DNA of 64,000 bases from Liolophura sinensis (GCF_032854445.1 NC_088304.1:10551704-10615703), one strand, 5' to 3'; positions 51,101-61,265 are shown, counted from the stretch's first letter. Notes: generated from the sequence alone by a model not told the origin. Program-made: numbers and translations.

Positions 51101-54100
51101 TCGAAGATGCCTGGGAAACTTTCCAACGGTACATCGAGTCTTTCTCTCGGAGTCTACCCGAGCTGAAGGCGGGAGTCAATGTGGTCCTGACATTTTCAGT
51201 GATACAATAGAGTCTTATCTCTCGGAGTCTACCGAACTGAAGGCAGGAGTCAAAGTGGTCCTGACACATTTCCAGTCATACAATAGAGTCTTATCTCTCG
51301 GAACCTACCAGAGCTGAAGGCAGGAGTCAAAATGATCCGGCACATTTTCAGTGATACAATAGAGTCTTATCTCTTGGAGTCTATCCGAACTAAAGGCAGG
51401 AGTCAAAGTGATCCTGACACATTCCAGTGATACAAAAGAGTCTTACTCTCGGAGTCTACCCGAGCTGAAGGCAGGAGTCAATGTGGTCCTGACACATTTT
51501 CAGTGATAACAATAGAGTCTTACCTCTCGGAGTCTACCAGAGCTGAAGGCAGCAGTCAAAATGATCCTGACACATTTTCAGTCATACAATAGAGTCTTAC
51601 CTCTTGAATCTACCAAGCTGAAGGAAGGAGTCAAAGTGGTCCCTGACACATTTCCAGTGATGCAATAGAGTCTTACCTCTCGGAGTCCTACCCGAGCTGA
51701 AGGCAGGAGTCAAAGTGGCCCTGACAAACTTCCAGTGATCATCTTCAAGCATCGTCAGCTGATTTCGTTCTATGTCAGTCATCGCAAATCTTCCTCGCTG
51801 AAAGAAAACGTATAAATGGCTTTATTGATTTATTTATGTTTAGAATTTCTCTTACCACTAAATTTGGCTTAATTGCAGTCATATGTTTAGATTGTAACTT
51901 ACGCTTTATGGGGAATATTGATATTGCATGTAGTCAATGACGTCATAGCTGTGCACCAAAGCGCAAATCTGACATTGAAATTCTTGCTATAGGAATAAAG
52001 AAAAATCGATATGGTCTTAAATGCCCACCTTACAATATAAAAGTCACAAATAACGTTTTGGAATCATTTAACCCTATAAATAATACAGGCACGAATCTGA
52101 TTCTTATTTAAACGGTTACAATAGTTTGAGTTATTCTTGGTAATATATAAAATTTTATTTCATTATTGCATATGAATTTGTGCCACAAAAAATGAGCCAC
52201 TATAGCCTGTATAATGTTTCCCGCATTAAAAAATAAATACTGATACTATGATAATGCCTTTGAACATTGTTTGTAAATACCCCCCCCCCAACAACCATGA
52301 TTATTAAACTAATAATGGTTTGTCTCCTTAAAAGTGAGATACTGTTTAGAAGAACAACTGATATGATATTGACTTACAGTGACGACTCGGTTGACGAAGT
52401 TTGGGAACTGTTTAATGTTGATTTCCCGCACCATGTCCGGGTCGGCGACAAGGAGCTGTGGTTGACGGCAAGCCCATGTTCTGAGATGACAGAATTTGAC
52501 TGAATCTATATTGCCAGGTAAAGGTCATTCGGGACATATACAGGACAGACAGAGGTCATTCAGGACAGACAGAAGTCATTCGGGACCGATAAAGGTCATT
52601 CAGGACGGAAAGAGGTCATTTGGGAGAGATAGATTTCATTCAGGGCAGATATAGGTCATACATGACAGATAGAGGTCATTCAGGACGGATATAGGTCATA
52701 GAGGACGGACATAGCATAGGTCATTCGGGACAGACAGATTTCACTCATGGCAGATATAGGTCATACTTGACAGATAAAGGTCATTCAGGACAGATAATGG
52801 TCATTCAAGACCGACACAGATCCTTTGAAAGAGACAAGGATCACTCGGGACTGACTGGCGAGAATCAGGACAGATAAAGACAATCTTTGATAGATAGAGG
52901 TTATTTGGGGTAGATAAAGGTCATTCAAGACCGACACAGATCCTTTGAAACAGATAGAGATCACTCGAGACACAGAGAGATGAATCAGGACAGACAGAGG
53001 CAATCCTTGATAGACAGAAGCCATTCGGGGCAGATAGAGATCATTTGGGACAGATATAGGTCATTTGGGGTAAAATAGTGAATTCAGGACAGATACAGGT
53101 CATCCAAGAAAGACATAGATCCCCTTTGTAACAGACACAGATCACTCGCGACAGGTAGAGGTGAATCAGGACAGACAGAGGCAATTCTTGACAGACAGAG
53201 GTCATTCCTGGCAGACAAAGGTCATTGGGGGCATACAGATCATTCAGGATAGATAGAGTTCCTTCGAGAAAGCACAAGTGCCAGATGTGTCAGAACCAAG
53301 TCTTAATTCGTACAGAGGCACAAGACAAACAGTCACGACAGTAACAAACCTCAGCAAATAGATAAATTTCAATTTTTAACTTACAGCGATACTTTGCCAT
53401 ATTTCTTGATGACTTCAGAGTCGAATTCGTCAACTCCCTAAAAAAGTGATAAAAAAACAAGATCTGGCAAAAATAAACAAATACCGAACAACTGGTATAC
53501 CAAACTGTTTTCCAAACGGTTGTCCACAATGTTCAGTTATCTCAAATTATGCATTTTTTACGCTTTCTGTGCTGAGATCCACCATAGGGCCCGATTTTAC
53601 AAATAAAAAGTGAACGCAGCCTTACACGAGTACGTAATTACCATGGCAACTGGTTCTGGTAGAATTGGGTTGCCATGGTAATCACGCACGTGTAATGTCA
53701 CGGCTTAATATATCCTCAACAGGGATTTGCCAGGTCTCTCCAGCGATTTCACATTTTTCATCACATTAACACGTTGAATGCTTTTCATGGATTTTATATA
53801 ATACAAAAACAGACGCTGTGACAAGGGATAGCCGTTAATTCATAAATAAAATAAATAAAATAAGTAAATAAACAAATAAATAATTAAACCTACCTTAGAC
53901 AACAATTGTGTAAGAGTCCCGAAGAAGGGATAAGGTGACGGGCCGGGAAATTTGTAGCTTTTTGTCTTGTAAGGCCACACCCCGTAACTGAAACAGGACC
54001 CTTGGATTAACGACACTGCACGAAGTCACCTAGAGCTGAGATCTGTTTTATTCTTCCCAGCTTAACTTTCAGAAATACAGATCTGTACTCCTTCATTCAT

Positions 54101-55201
54101 TAACATGGAACTCGGTCTTTTCGAGTGTGCTGTCCTTAATATGTCAACGATGTGCTCTACAAATACATGTTTTCGCTAATCCTGCAGTAATGCTGACTTC
54201 ATATCACCTAATTATTCGTGAATAATAAACACCACACAGTCACAATTATCACAGATGTACCCGGCGCATCCGCAGCAAGCCAAACTTCGCTAACCACCGT
54301 TTTCAATGCAAGTCGCCCGCATTCTACAACGTCCGGAAGAAGGCAAGTTCTTGGAATGACTGGCTTGCAATCATCACCTAAAGGGAGACTAACAGCTTGT
54401 TAATTTTCATTAGTGTGTTTGTAATGAACAGAAAGGAACTATAACCAAATATTGTGAAGACAGGAGATAAACGTAATTTTGTCAAGAACAGCAGCGTCCA
54501 CCACAGGAACGAATTCACGTAATTCGAAAATGGCGGTTTGCGAAGTTCTGAGGCTGTCCGAGTGGATGCGCTGGTTACATCTGTGTAAAATGTGATGATT
54601 TGGTCTTTATTATTCCCGCATAATGAGGTGATATGAATTCAGAATTACTCTATGATCACGGGGGACCTATTTTTGCGGCATACCAGCGATGGCTCTTTGA
54701 GGACAGCACAGGCGACAGAACCGAGTTCCAGGTTAGTACATGTAATGATTCAAGCCACCTTGATTTGCTCTTTTGTTCTTTCCTGTAAAACGTCATATTT
54801 TAGGCGTATATGTGCGCTCAGAAAATACATCAATACACTCTTAAATGCACATGTTATAAATATTAAAATAATAGAATGTATGAAATAATGTCACAATAAG
54901 AGTGCTAAATTTATTCATCTTAAAATCTCTAACCACGGTGATGACTACGCAGGCGTGCCCGAAAATGACGAAGTGGCGGTCCACAATGATAACAGAATTT
55001 AAAAACCGAAATGTTACACTGTATTTGATATTATTAATGTTAGTTCCAAATTTTTAACAATTGCATTCTAAGAGCCTTGTATGTATGGGTAAATGGTATT
55101 TATACGGTTGGACCAAAAAGGTACATCTAGTAGTCCAAATCTAGATGGTAAATACTGAATTATACCGCAATAGTTATATTATTTATTTGTTTATTTTTAT
55201 T

Positions 55202-55243
<42 letters not shown>

Positions 55244-57965
55244 TTTAACGCTTTTTTCAAAATGTTTTTGCGTATTTGTGGAACGCAAAGCGCCAGGCGT
55301 AAACCACTGACCTTCAGCGAGTTGTTGACGAATTTTGTCATGTATGTGGCGTACATATGGCCTACACATCATACTCCCTCTCCAGGTAGGATTTGAACCT
55401 GCACATCGGGTGTCCAATCGCGATTCAAAGGCAAGGGCTTCTATAAACCACGTCCGCTCCCCTATAATACTCCACTCCCCCCCCCCCCCCCCCCAAATCT
55501 TTTAAGCAGAATTCATTACGGCGCAATATATTTTGGTTCGCCGAACTCGAACATTAACGAGTGCATACACACTTTAATATATAAATACGATGCGGTCAAT
55601 TTTCCCTTCTGATTATATCTGTGGTCATCTACATATACAGTCACAGGGAAATAGAACGGCACAGACTTTCATATAATCACTCTTTATTAGTTCACACTAA
55701 TTCCATGAAATATTATGTCCTGGATAAACATCTTTCAACAAGCGATATTGGACGATTTACCTTGAGATAAGCTGGTATATGTCCAATATGTAGAGTATGT
55801 ATAGTGCATAGCAAAGTTTTAACGTCCTATCTATCGTTGTAGTTAGACATAACGTTTTCCGTGTTTTAATCAGTTTATTATTTTTGGTTTGCAGGTTTTA
55901 TTAGTTCTCATTTTTATTATTTACATGACGTGGGGCTCCGTGGCTCAGTTGGTCAGCGCGCTATCCCAGCAGCCTCTTACCAATGTGAGTTTCGCTGTGA
56001 GTTCAAGTCAAGCTCATGCTAGCTTCCTTTAGCGTGCGTGGGAAGGTCTTCCAGCAACCTGTGGGTTTCCCCCGGGCTTTGAATAGTGAAATATTCGTAA
56101 GTACGGCGTAAAACACCAGTCTAGTAAATAAATACATCTAAATAAATTTACCTGACGAACCTCATTATGAAAAGACGCAGTCGAACAAGTCTGCGCTGAA
56201 TTTAAACAGGCGACTAAAGTTAGTCATTCCCGAGATTAACTGTACCGTCCACACCAGAGCAGTTTACGAGCAGCTGACCCAGTGCAGATTTTGTGTGGTG
56301 TCTAGCACTGAAGATAAATCTCTGTTAGCTTTGTCAGACAAGTTTGCTCTGCTATTTACATCTGCACGACCGGCCTCACCTGGAGCGTCTTGACCTCTAG
56401 TGACCTAGGTTTCATTTCTGCCGAAGCGTATACTTTAGCAGAGGACCACCCCACTATCACACTAATCTAAACCCGGCGCTATTGTGTTGCTCTCGTTGCT
56501 CTTATTGCTCTCATTTCTCTTATCGCTCTAGTCGCTCTTATTAAGTGGTTCAAGGGTGATAACCAAGACAACGTTCTTGAAGAGGCATATAGAAGTTGAC
56601 AGAGTAACATCACAAGGTTTCTGTAGTGTCTACATGGATAACAACTTCTGATTTATTTATTTTTTTACACATGCTTGATCAGCATTGTAAAATGTACATC
56701 GAAACGTCGGTAAAAATAAATCAGAAGTTATTATCCATATAGAAACCTTGTGATGTTAAGGCAATGTTGCGATCAAATAGTTTGTTCTGACGTTTTCTGC
56801 GACAATGCAGCGCGGTTATGCATGTATGAAAGTAATTTAATCCCGTATCATCAAATTAGACAGTTGATAAAGCCCTTTATTAGACTGCTTTATTCTCGCA
56901 AAGTCCCACACTATCTCGCGTTAAAGGAGGAGAAAACATAAAAATGACATAAAGTTCAGGTGAAAAGGTGCGAAAAGTTATTCCTAAATGCGGTCTTCAA
57001 AGTTTTTCCCCATTTTTCCTTCAGGAGAAAAAGACCCTTGAAAATACTTTTTGTATGGTGGATTATTGGGACCACCTTTTGGTATTTATAATCTTTGTTT
57101 AATAATGTCAAAAATGAGTATGGTACACAGGTTTAATAAATATTTTTGCACTAGGAATTTGTTCTTTTCAGTTAACAAATGTATTAAGCCTCAATTTGGA
57201 TCATATTTATAATTTTAATATGTTCATAAATATTATCATAATTTAGGTTAAATGCATATGTTTCGATATAAACAACAAGTTTACATTCAAATAAATTTGG
57301 TACACAAACATCACATCCTTATTTAGAACATTACTATGCAACAACGATAAATACAAAAAGTTGGTCCCAAATACCCACCATACAAATATAATTTCAAATA
57401 CCCTTTCTCTTCAAAAAAAAAAAAAATCCAAAAAAATATTAAAAGTCATATTTGCAAATAAGCTTTGGCAAACTCTTTCATCTGAATTTGCGTTATTTTT
57501 TGTTTTCTTCCCCGTTAATGTTGCAATAAGGGGAAATTACTCGAGATAGTGGGCTTCCTCGAGACTAACGCTGATCGATCCGCCTGCTTTATGGTGCAAG
57601 CCGACGTGAAACAAATCACTCATTTAATGTCCCCACATTTTGTCCCCGTGTCTAGCTGAATGCAGTTCCAAACACAACGAATTCATACATACCCTCAAGA
57701 AATAATTTGTTAATTTTATCAACACGAATATTGCTATAATACAGACATATTCTGTTATTGCAGCAGATTATTCTGTTAAATATAGCATACATATTCTATT
57801 AATTTAACATAGAGATTGTAATAGGCGAGCAGGTTAGACACATACAGACCTCACAACAGCCCGCTCTGTAAAGGTATCTATACTCACATATACAAGGCCA
57901 ACGGTCGTAACGAGGACGACATTTAGCCATGTGGGCAGTACAAACAACCAGTCCCACAGCGACAT
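40124..57965 (-). CDS. Cytochrome P450, CYP3-clan type (copy 2; frame broken as assembled)
   Basis: Paralogue of the gene at 21.9-35.9 kb, convergent with it. Exons 1 to 14: 57965-57888, 53987-53894, 53437-53385, 52480-52378, 51797-51677, 51023-50933, 48357-48213, 47412-47279, 45636-45522, 44830-44673, 43839-43751, 43046-42909, 41787-41625, 40210-40124. Exons 2-4, 8, 10-13 match copy 1 exactly in length; exons 9 and 14 differ by whole codons. Motifs: [32 protein letters not shown], and an N-terminal anchor. Single-base changes break the frame: exon 1 is one base longer than copy 1, exon 5 one longer, exon 6 two longer, exon 7 one shorter. All sit in short homopolymers or dinucleotide runs. 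Either this is a young pseudogene or the assembly is poorly polished here; the intact splice sites and clean exons 8-14 favour the latter. The I-helix acid is Ala, as in copy 1. Confidence 0.82.
40445..40770 (+). repeat. Dispersed repeat B, diverged
   Basis: 'gcagtcaacacttttcac' and 'gcgcttggattgcgactgttc' match B. It is just upstream (plus sense) of the last exon of P450 copy 2. Confidence 0.6.
40800..41130 (-). repeat. Dispersed repeat A
   Basis: 'attctagaccagtgacgtct', 'gtatttcactggttacgtg' and 'accatttgccagctatcac', with two partial ends. It is in the last intron of P450 copy 2. Confidence 0.7.
41800..42425 (+). repeat. Dispersed repeat B, long copy
   Basis: Contains most B blocks in order ('aggacggaatcatgcaaag' to 'gcgagagaggaaaccgtttc'). 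It lies in intron 12 of P450 copy 2. Confidence 0.75.
42745..42885 (-). mobile_element. tRNA-SINE family 1, partial, reverse
   Basis: 'aacccacgaccattggcaag' and 'ggaagaccttcccatgtacg' are core. It ends near 'cgcactggtgagagacc'. The tail is missing. Confidence 0.6.
43960..44230. repeat. Short tandem repeat, unit about 19 bp
   Basis: Diverged units of the type 'agtatatctaaggaaac', with 'gtatttctgaggaaacc' variants, in intron 10 of P450 copy 2. Confidence 0.8.
44430..44578 (-). repeat. About 150-bp repeat, inverted partner at 47.6 kb
   Basis: The reverse complement matches 47604-47752 along its length (for example 'ctaaaagagtgacggatggg' and 'ggcagaagtaggtacacctt' read on the other copy). It flanks exons 8-10 of P450 copy 2 together with its partner. 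Confidence 0.85.
45195..45310 (+). repeat. Dispersed repeat A, fragment
   Basis: 'agtaaattacacgcccctag' and 'tggacgtcactggcctagaa'. A SINE fragment follows directly. Confidence 0.65.
45312..45437 (+). mobile_element. tRNA-SINE family 1, 5'-truncated
   Basis: 'ctgtggatggtcgtgggttt' to 'aaacaccaatcaaataataa'. Part of the core is deleted. It ends about 85 bases before exon 9 of P450 copy 2. Confidence 0.75.
45745..45870 (-). mobile_element. tRNA-SINE family 1, fragment, reverse
   Basis: 'aagttttacgccgtactcaag' and 'gtgggagaaaactggggaga'. The head is absent. Confidence 0.7.
47604..47752 (+). repeat. About 150-bp repeat, inverted partner at 44.4 kb
   Basis: Forward copy of the pair described at 44430-44578. 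It includes 'gaggcaccaaaatcatcttg' and 'accaatgacgactgagctag'. Confidence 0.85.
47818..48069 (+). mobile_element. tRNA-SINE family 1, full length
   Basis: Head 'acctccgtggctcagttggt' (A-box-like), core and tail 'gagtacggcgttaaaacacc', ending in (AAATA)n. It is in intron 7 of P450 copy 2. Confidence 0.9.
49173..49436 (+). mobile_element. tRNA-SINE family 1, full length
   Basis: Head 'ggcctccgcggatcagttgg', B-box-like 'gagtacaagtccagctcac', core and tail with (AAATA)n. It is in intron 6 of P450 copy 2. Confidence 0.9.
49946..50073. mobile_element. Foldback element (MITE-like), 128 bp
   Basis: The left arm 49946-49989 and right arm 50027-50073 are near-perfect inverted repeats ('acagagacctttaatcagat' against the complement of 'ctaactaaaggtctctattg') around a short loop. 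It is in intron 6 of P450 copy 2. Confidence 0.75.
50795..50895 (+). mobile_element. tRNA-SINE family 1, decayed
   Basis: 'ctagcaacctgttcgatggt', 'taatgctggccactgtc' and 'caaatcaaataaataaata'. It ends about 40 bases before P450 copy 2 exon 6. Confidence 0.6.
51095..51676 (-). repeat. Exon-5-derived tandem array in P450 copy 2
   Basis: Seven full intronic copies plus a partial one, period about 75-78 bases, directly following exon 5 (51797-51677). Each copy (minus strand) repeats the last ~55 bases of the exon (CACTTTGACTCCTGCCTTCA, GGTAGACTCCGAGAG) plus about 20 intron bases (TAAGACTCTATTGTATCA). The copies nearest the exon keep GAGAGGTAAG. Several distal ones read GAGAGATAAG, which lacks the GT donor. 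Confidence 0.92.
52510..53285. repeat. About 20-bp minisatellite in P450 copy 2 intron 3
   Basis: Some 35-40 diverged units of 'aggtcattcaggacagatag', with 'gatcactcgggac' variants. About 15 units keep AGGTCA. The array begins 30 bases from exon 4 and ends about 100 bases from exon 3. Confidence 0.92.
53615..53705. mobile_element. Foldback element (MITE-like), about 90 bp
   Basis: The arms 53621-53650 ('cttacacgagtacgtaatta' onward) and 53669-53697 are inverted repeats meeting around 'tggttctggtagaattgg'. It is in intron 2 of P450 copy 2. Confidence 0.65.
55209..55240. repeat. (TA)n microsatellite
   Basis: About 16 TA dinucleotides in intron 1 of P450 copy 2. Confidence 0.95.
55255..55460 (-). 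mobile_element. SINE-like element, second family, with tRNA-like end
   Basis: Body 'ggcgtaaaccactgaccttc', then 'gtaggatttgaacctgcaca' (B-box-like in reverse) and a tRNA-like end at about 55435. It probably gives the head of the family seen partially at 5.03 and 11.88 kb. Confidence 0.6.
55477..55494. repeat. Poly(C) tract
   Basis: About 17 consecutive C after 'ctccact', in intron 1 of P450 copy 2. Confidence 0.9.
55932..56140 (+). mobile_element. tRNA-SINE family 1, internally deleted
   Basis: Head 'ggggctccgtggctcagttgg' complete. The core is shortened ('cccccgggctttgaatag'). Tail 'gtacggcgtaaaacaccag'. Confidence 0.85.
56605..56758. mobile_element. Foldback element (MITE-like), 154 bp
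   Basis: The left arm 56605-56663 ('taacatcacaaggtttctg' ...) and right arm 56711-56758 (... 'aaaccttgtgatgtta') are inverted repeats. The loop carries 'gcttgatcagcattgtaaaa'. It is in intron 1 of P450 copy 2. Confidence 0.85.
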
Positions 57966-57999
57966 GCTTTCTCACAGGTGCGCACAGTCCTCTGGTCAG

Positions 58000-58730
58000 A
58001 TATAGTTTGTAAGGTTCAGGGTGTCACAAACAGCGGTGAATGTCTCCACTGCTAGGGCTGAACGTCTATCAGCTCCCTGCAAATCAAATAGTGGCGACGA
58101 AAAGTCGTCGAAATCCCCACTGGTTTGTAGATATGTAAATAAGCTTGACTGCAAACACAGTCACACAGCAAGAGGTTGGTAGGGAGAACAGAGCTTTTTC
58201 GCTGCGTCCGGGTGAATACAGTATGGGTATATCGGCTCGCCGCTACTGTCAACTATGTCCGTTAAACGCAGGAGAAAGTCTGACGAAAACTGGCATCTCT
58301 GTATGGAGTGTAGCGTGTTCTGTCGTACTGTCGAATTCGTCTAGTATCATGACTCAAACACTTGAACATATTGCATCAGGCGGTGTAAGTAGGCCTATGT
58401 AGGTCGCACATGCATAAAGAGGTCGCATGATATGATTAAGCACCTTAACAATAACACGTCAGTCAAACATGGGCTGCTGTTTTGTTTGTTTTATTTATTT
58501 TACTTCTTTTTGTTTATTTTACATGAATACATCAGAAAATGCCTCATTACAACAGCGATAATAACAGGTAAGAAATGGTTTTAAGCGGTTGTACTAGTGA
58601 GCTGAGAAAAACACTGAAATGTGTTAATCTGTAAATTTTGGTATAAAAACGTTATACACAAAAAGGATCAGTGTTTATAACATACAAGATATAAACGGAA
58701 TCGCAATGCAAATTATGGCTGATTCATGCG
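58000..58730. other. Upstream region of P450 copy 2
   Basis: No exon or repeat recognised. The promoter of copy 2 should lie here, but I see no convincing core element. Confidence 0.35.
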
Positions 58731-58734
58731 TATA

Positions 58735-58800
58735 AACGCCGTCGTATAAGTGAAATATCCTTGAGTTCGGCGTAAAACACCAATCAAATAAATAAATAAA
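58735..58800 (+). mobile_element. tRNA-SINE family 1, tail only
   Basis: Short 3' fragment 'gccgtcgtataagtgaaata' to (AAATA)n. Confidence 0.75.
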
Positions 58801-59044
58801 TCATGCGTATAAAAGCTTTCTGCATTTCCGACTTCGTAAAATATTCGTTATAAATAGTGTTGAGTAAAAGGGAATTTTTCCACAGTAAAAGTTTGGACAT
58901 TTGAGGTTAAAAAAGTTGTTTGGATCTCATATTTCTGGAAGGAATATACAAGTCAATGGAATTTACAACTATCTGCCACACAACGATAGCCGTAGTGGCA
59001 TAAACCAGTATGGCTGCGGGCCAGGTCAGGTAGGGGTAAGACTC

Positions 59045-59132
59045 CAGGTACACAACTAACCCTAATTAACCCTGACCCTGACCCTGTCCCTATCTCTTAA
59101 CCCTGACCCTTGCCCTAACCCTAACCCTTACA
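59045..59132. repeat. Degenerate telomere-like CCCTAA/CCCTGA tract
   Basis: Interstitial run of ccctaa, ccctga and ccctta hexamers, including 'gccctaaccctaaccctta', surrounded by ordinary AT-rich DNA. Confidence 0.85.
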
Positions 59133-59534
59133 TTAAAACATATTTCCGGTGTTTTGTTAATATTCATAAACCTGGAGAAAGGATTATAATCTTACCCCTA
59201 CCCCTAGATCATGAAACCCCTCTATAAGCTGGAGTTCAGCACGACAGGTCGATATTCACGGAAGTCAGTTAGTGACAAATGCAAAGATACTTTCCAAAAA
59301 ATATAAATTTTCTCGTAAAAATTGGACGAGAAAGTAAGTGGAAGACTTCCTGTACGTGGTTAGGATTGCATTAACACTTCCCGTGCCCATCTACATTGAT
59401 TGAAGGTCACCACTGCAGCCAATATCTATACCCCACCATGACTCATGATAAAACTAGACTCGATATGAAAGTGCGATATGAAAAATCAATTACTGAATAA
59501 GTGAATAATTGTGGCTTATCCCCACATCGGCAAT

Positions 59535-59635
59535 ATTTTATTTATTTATTTCACAGGTATTTGACTCAAGAATATCTCACTTATACAACAGCATCGTGCA
59601 GCCATTATCATGGTGGGAGGAAACACACCGGCAAT
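59535..59635 (-). mobile_element. tRNA-SINE family 1, decayed, reverse
   Basis: 'actcaagaatatctcactta' and 'tcatggtgggaggaaacac' remain of the tail and core. Confidence 0.55.
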
Positions 59636-59921
59636 ATCGTAGCCATATCGTGACTTCATACTGAATATTTCTCTTCCAAGTCTGTGTGCATGTATGCGTC
59701 GTACTTGCAATTCATTTTGCCCCCGAAAAACTCATTCTCGTGTCGGAAGCATTGCTGTGCTATGATACCACCTGTGATAGTCGAGTGCGTCACGAAATGT
59801 AATTCAGGCAGTTTTCCCCTGTTGAGGTAGGGAAGAATTTTGGAAATGAGAGGTTTTGCGCGTCACGTTGGCAAACTAGCAATGATATCCAAACATGCAC
59901 ACACCCTTCAACTAATCCGCC

Positions 59922-60055
59922 GGTTTGAGGTGTTTCTCAAAGGGATTGTAACGTTACGCCGGCCTAATCACCATGATGTCATATACAGAGGGCATACGTC
60001 GCCTTGGTATTTGCGACCGGCGTAACGTTACAACCCCTTTGAGAAACATCCCCCA
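59922..60055. mobile_element. Foldback element (MITE-like), 134 bp
   Basis: Arms 59922-59964 and 60014-60055 are inverted repeats ('gtttctcaaagggattgtaa' against the complement of 'ttacaaccccttt gagaaac'), each with the palindrome gtaacgttac. The central 49 bases are unpaired. Confidence 0.85.
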
Positions 60056-60389
60056 GGAAATTAAGTTCTACGTTTCTTGTTTTCGTTTTAAGGGCAAACG
60101 TTAGGTCACGGGCCGTGGATGAATTTGATAACGATCGTACTGACAGATGCACGCTGTCCGGCCATGTCATCGTGGGATTCCTCATAGCCTTCATTGGTAA
60201 CAAGCTGACCTGAAAACGAGACTGTTAGGATTTTTATAAAAATTTGCCAACAGCCTGAAAAAAACCCTACATCGGAGGCAGTGGTGGAAAATTGTACCTG
60301 ACTACATGTCAATCGGGTTAAGCGTCAGGACTAGAAATGTGACGTGCACGTTTTCTGGTATAGCGAAGCGCAAAACTTTACATTCGTGC

Positions 60390-61150
60390 TTTGTGTTCAT
60401 TTGATTGGTTTTTAAGGGCGTATTCAAGAATGTTTTACTTATACATCAGGTGTGGGCCTGTGGAGTAAACCACCTCATCTTGCCATCTGAAAAACCTCCT
60501 GACCTAAAGCCCCAACTTAAAGAGGCTATTGTTGGCAATAAAAAATAGATGAAATAATTACCTTTCGCAATTAGCTTGTTCTATGCACGCCGTACCCTCC
60601 AAAATGAGAATAAAGCTACTAAACTTTATACAGCAGGTACGTCGCATCGCTGCTTTTTTAAACTTTAGAATTATTTAACACAATAAACAGTACAGGGATG
60701 AGTCTGAAATGTACTGAAAGGCGATAATTTGAGCTATTCTAGGTAAATACTGAAAATATAATTTTATTGGCAAATAGCGATTTTTTGCCAAAAATTATCT
60801 ATGTTGCCTCGAGACAGTTACACTTACAAACACAACTCTTTTTTGTATAACATTTTCTTATTGATTCTTTTTCGATATCGATAAATCCTTTATTGGTATC
60901 GATAGTTCGTGATTAAATGTAAATTTGACCCCTCATATAGTCGTACCCGGATCTGGATTTAAGACTTGTTTGAACTGTTCTTCAACATTACCGAACAGAA
61001 CACAAATGTAAGTTTTCATTAATCTTCTAAGTGAACCTAGCATATTATTTTCACTTTGTTTGAACTTTATTGTAGGTCTAATTTGGCTTGTGAGATGGTG
61101 AGATAGGATGTCTGTGTTGTTACTTTTTAAGCACTAACATCAAAAGATAG
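60390..61150. other. Intergenic, no gene seen
   Basis: Starts with a decayed SINE tail ('gcgtattcaagaatgtttt'). The rest is AT-rich without recognisable content, apart from the near-palindromic 'tatcgataaatcctttattggtatcgata' region at about 60875-60903. Confidence 0.4.
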
Positions 61151-61265
61151 AACAAAACTCCTAGGTAAATTGCCATGAGACCGATTTCACCTGTTACGTG
61201 TGACCGACCATTTGTCTGCTGTCACACTGTCGTCGCTACTCTGGTTTTATTGTCTATACTGCAGT
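61150..61265 (-). repeat. Dispersed repeat A, fragment
   Basis: 'gagaccgatttcacctgtta' and 'tactctggttttattgtcta' correspond to the left part of A. Confidence 0.6.
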
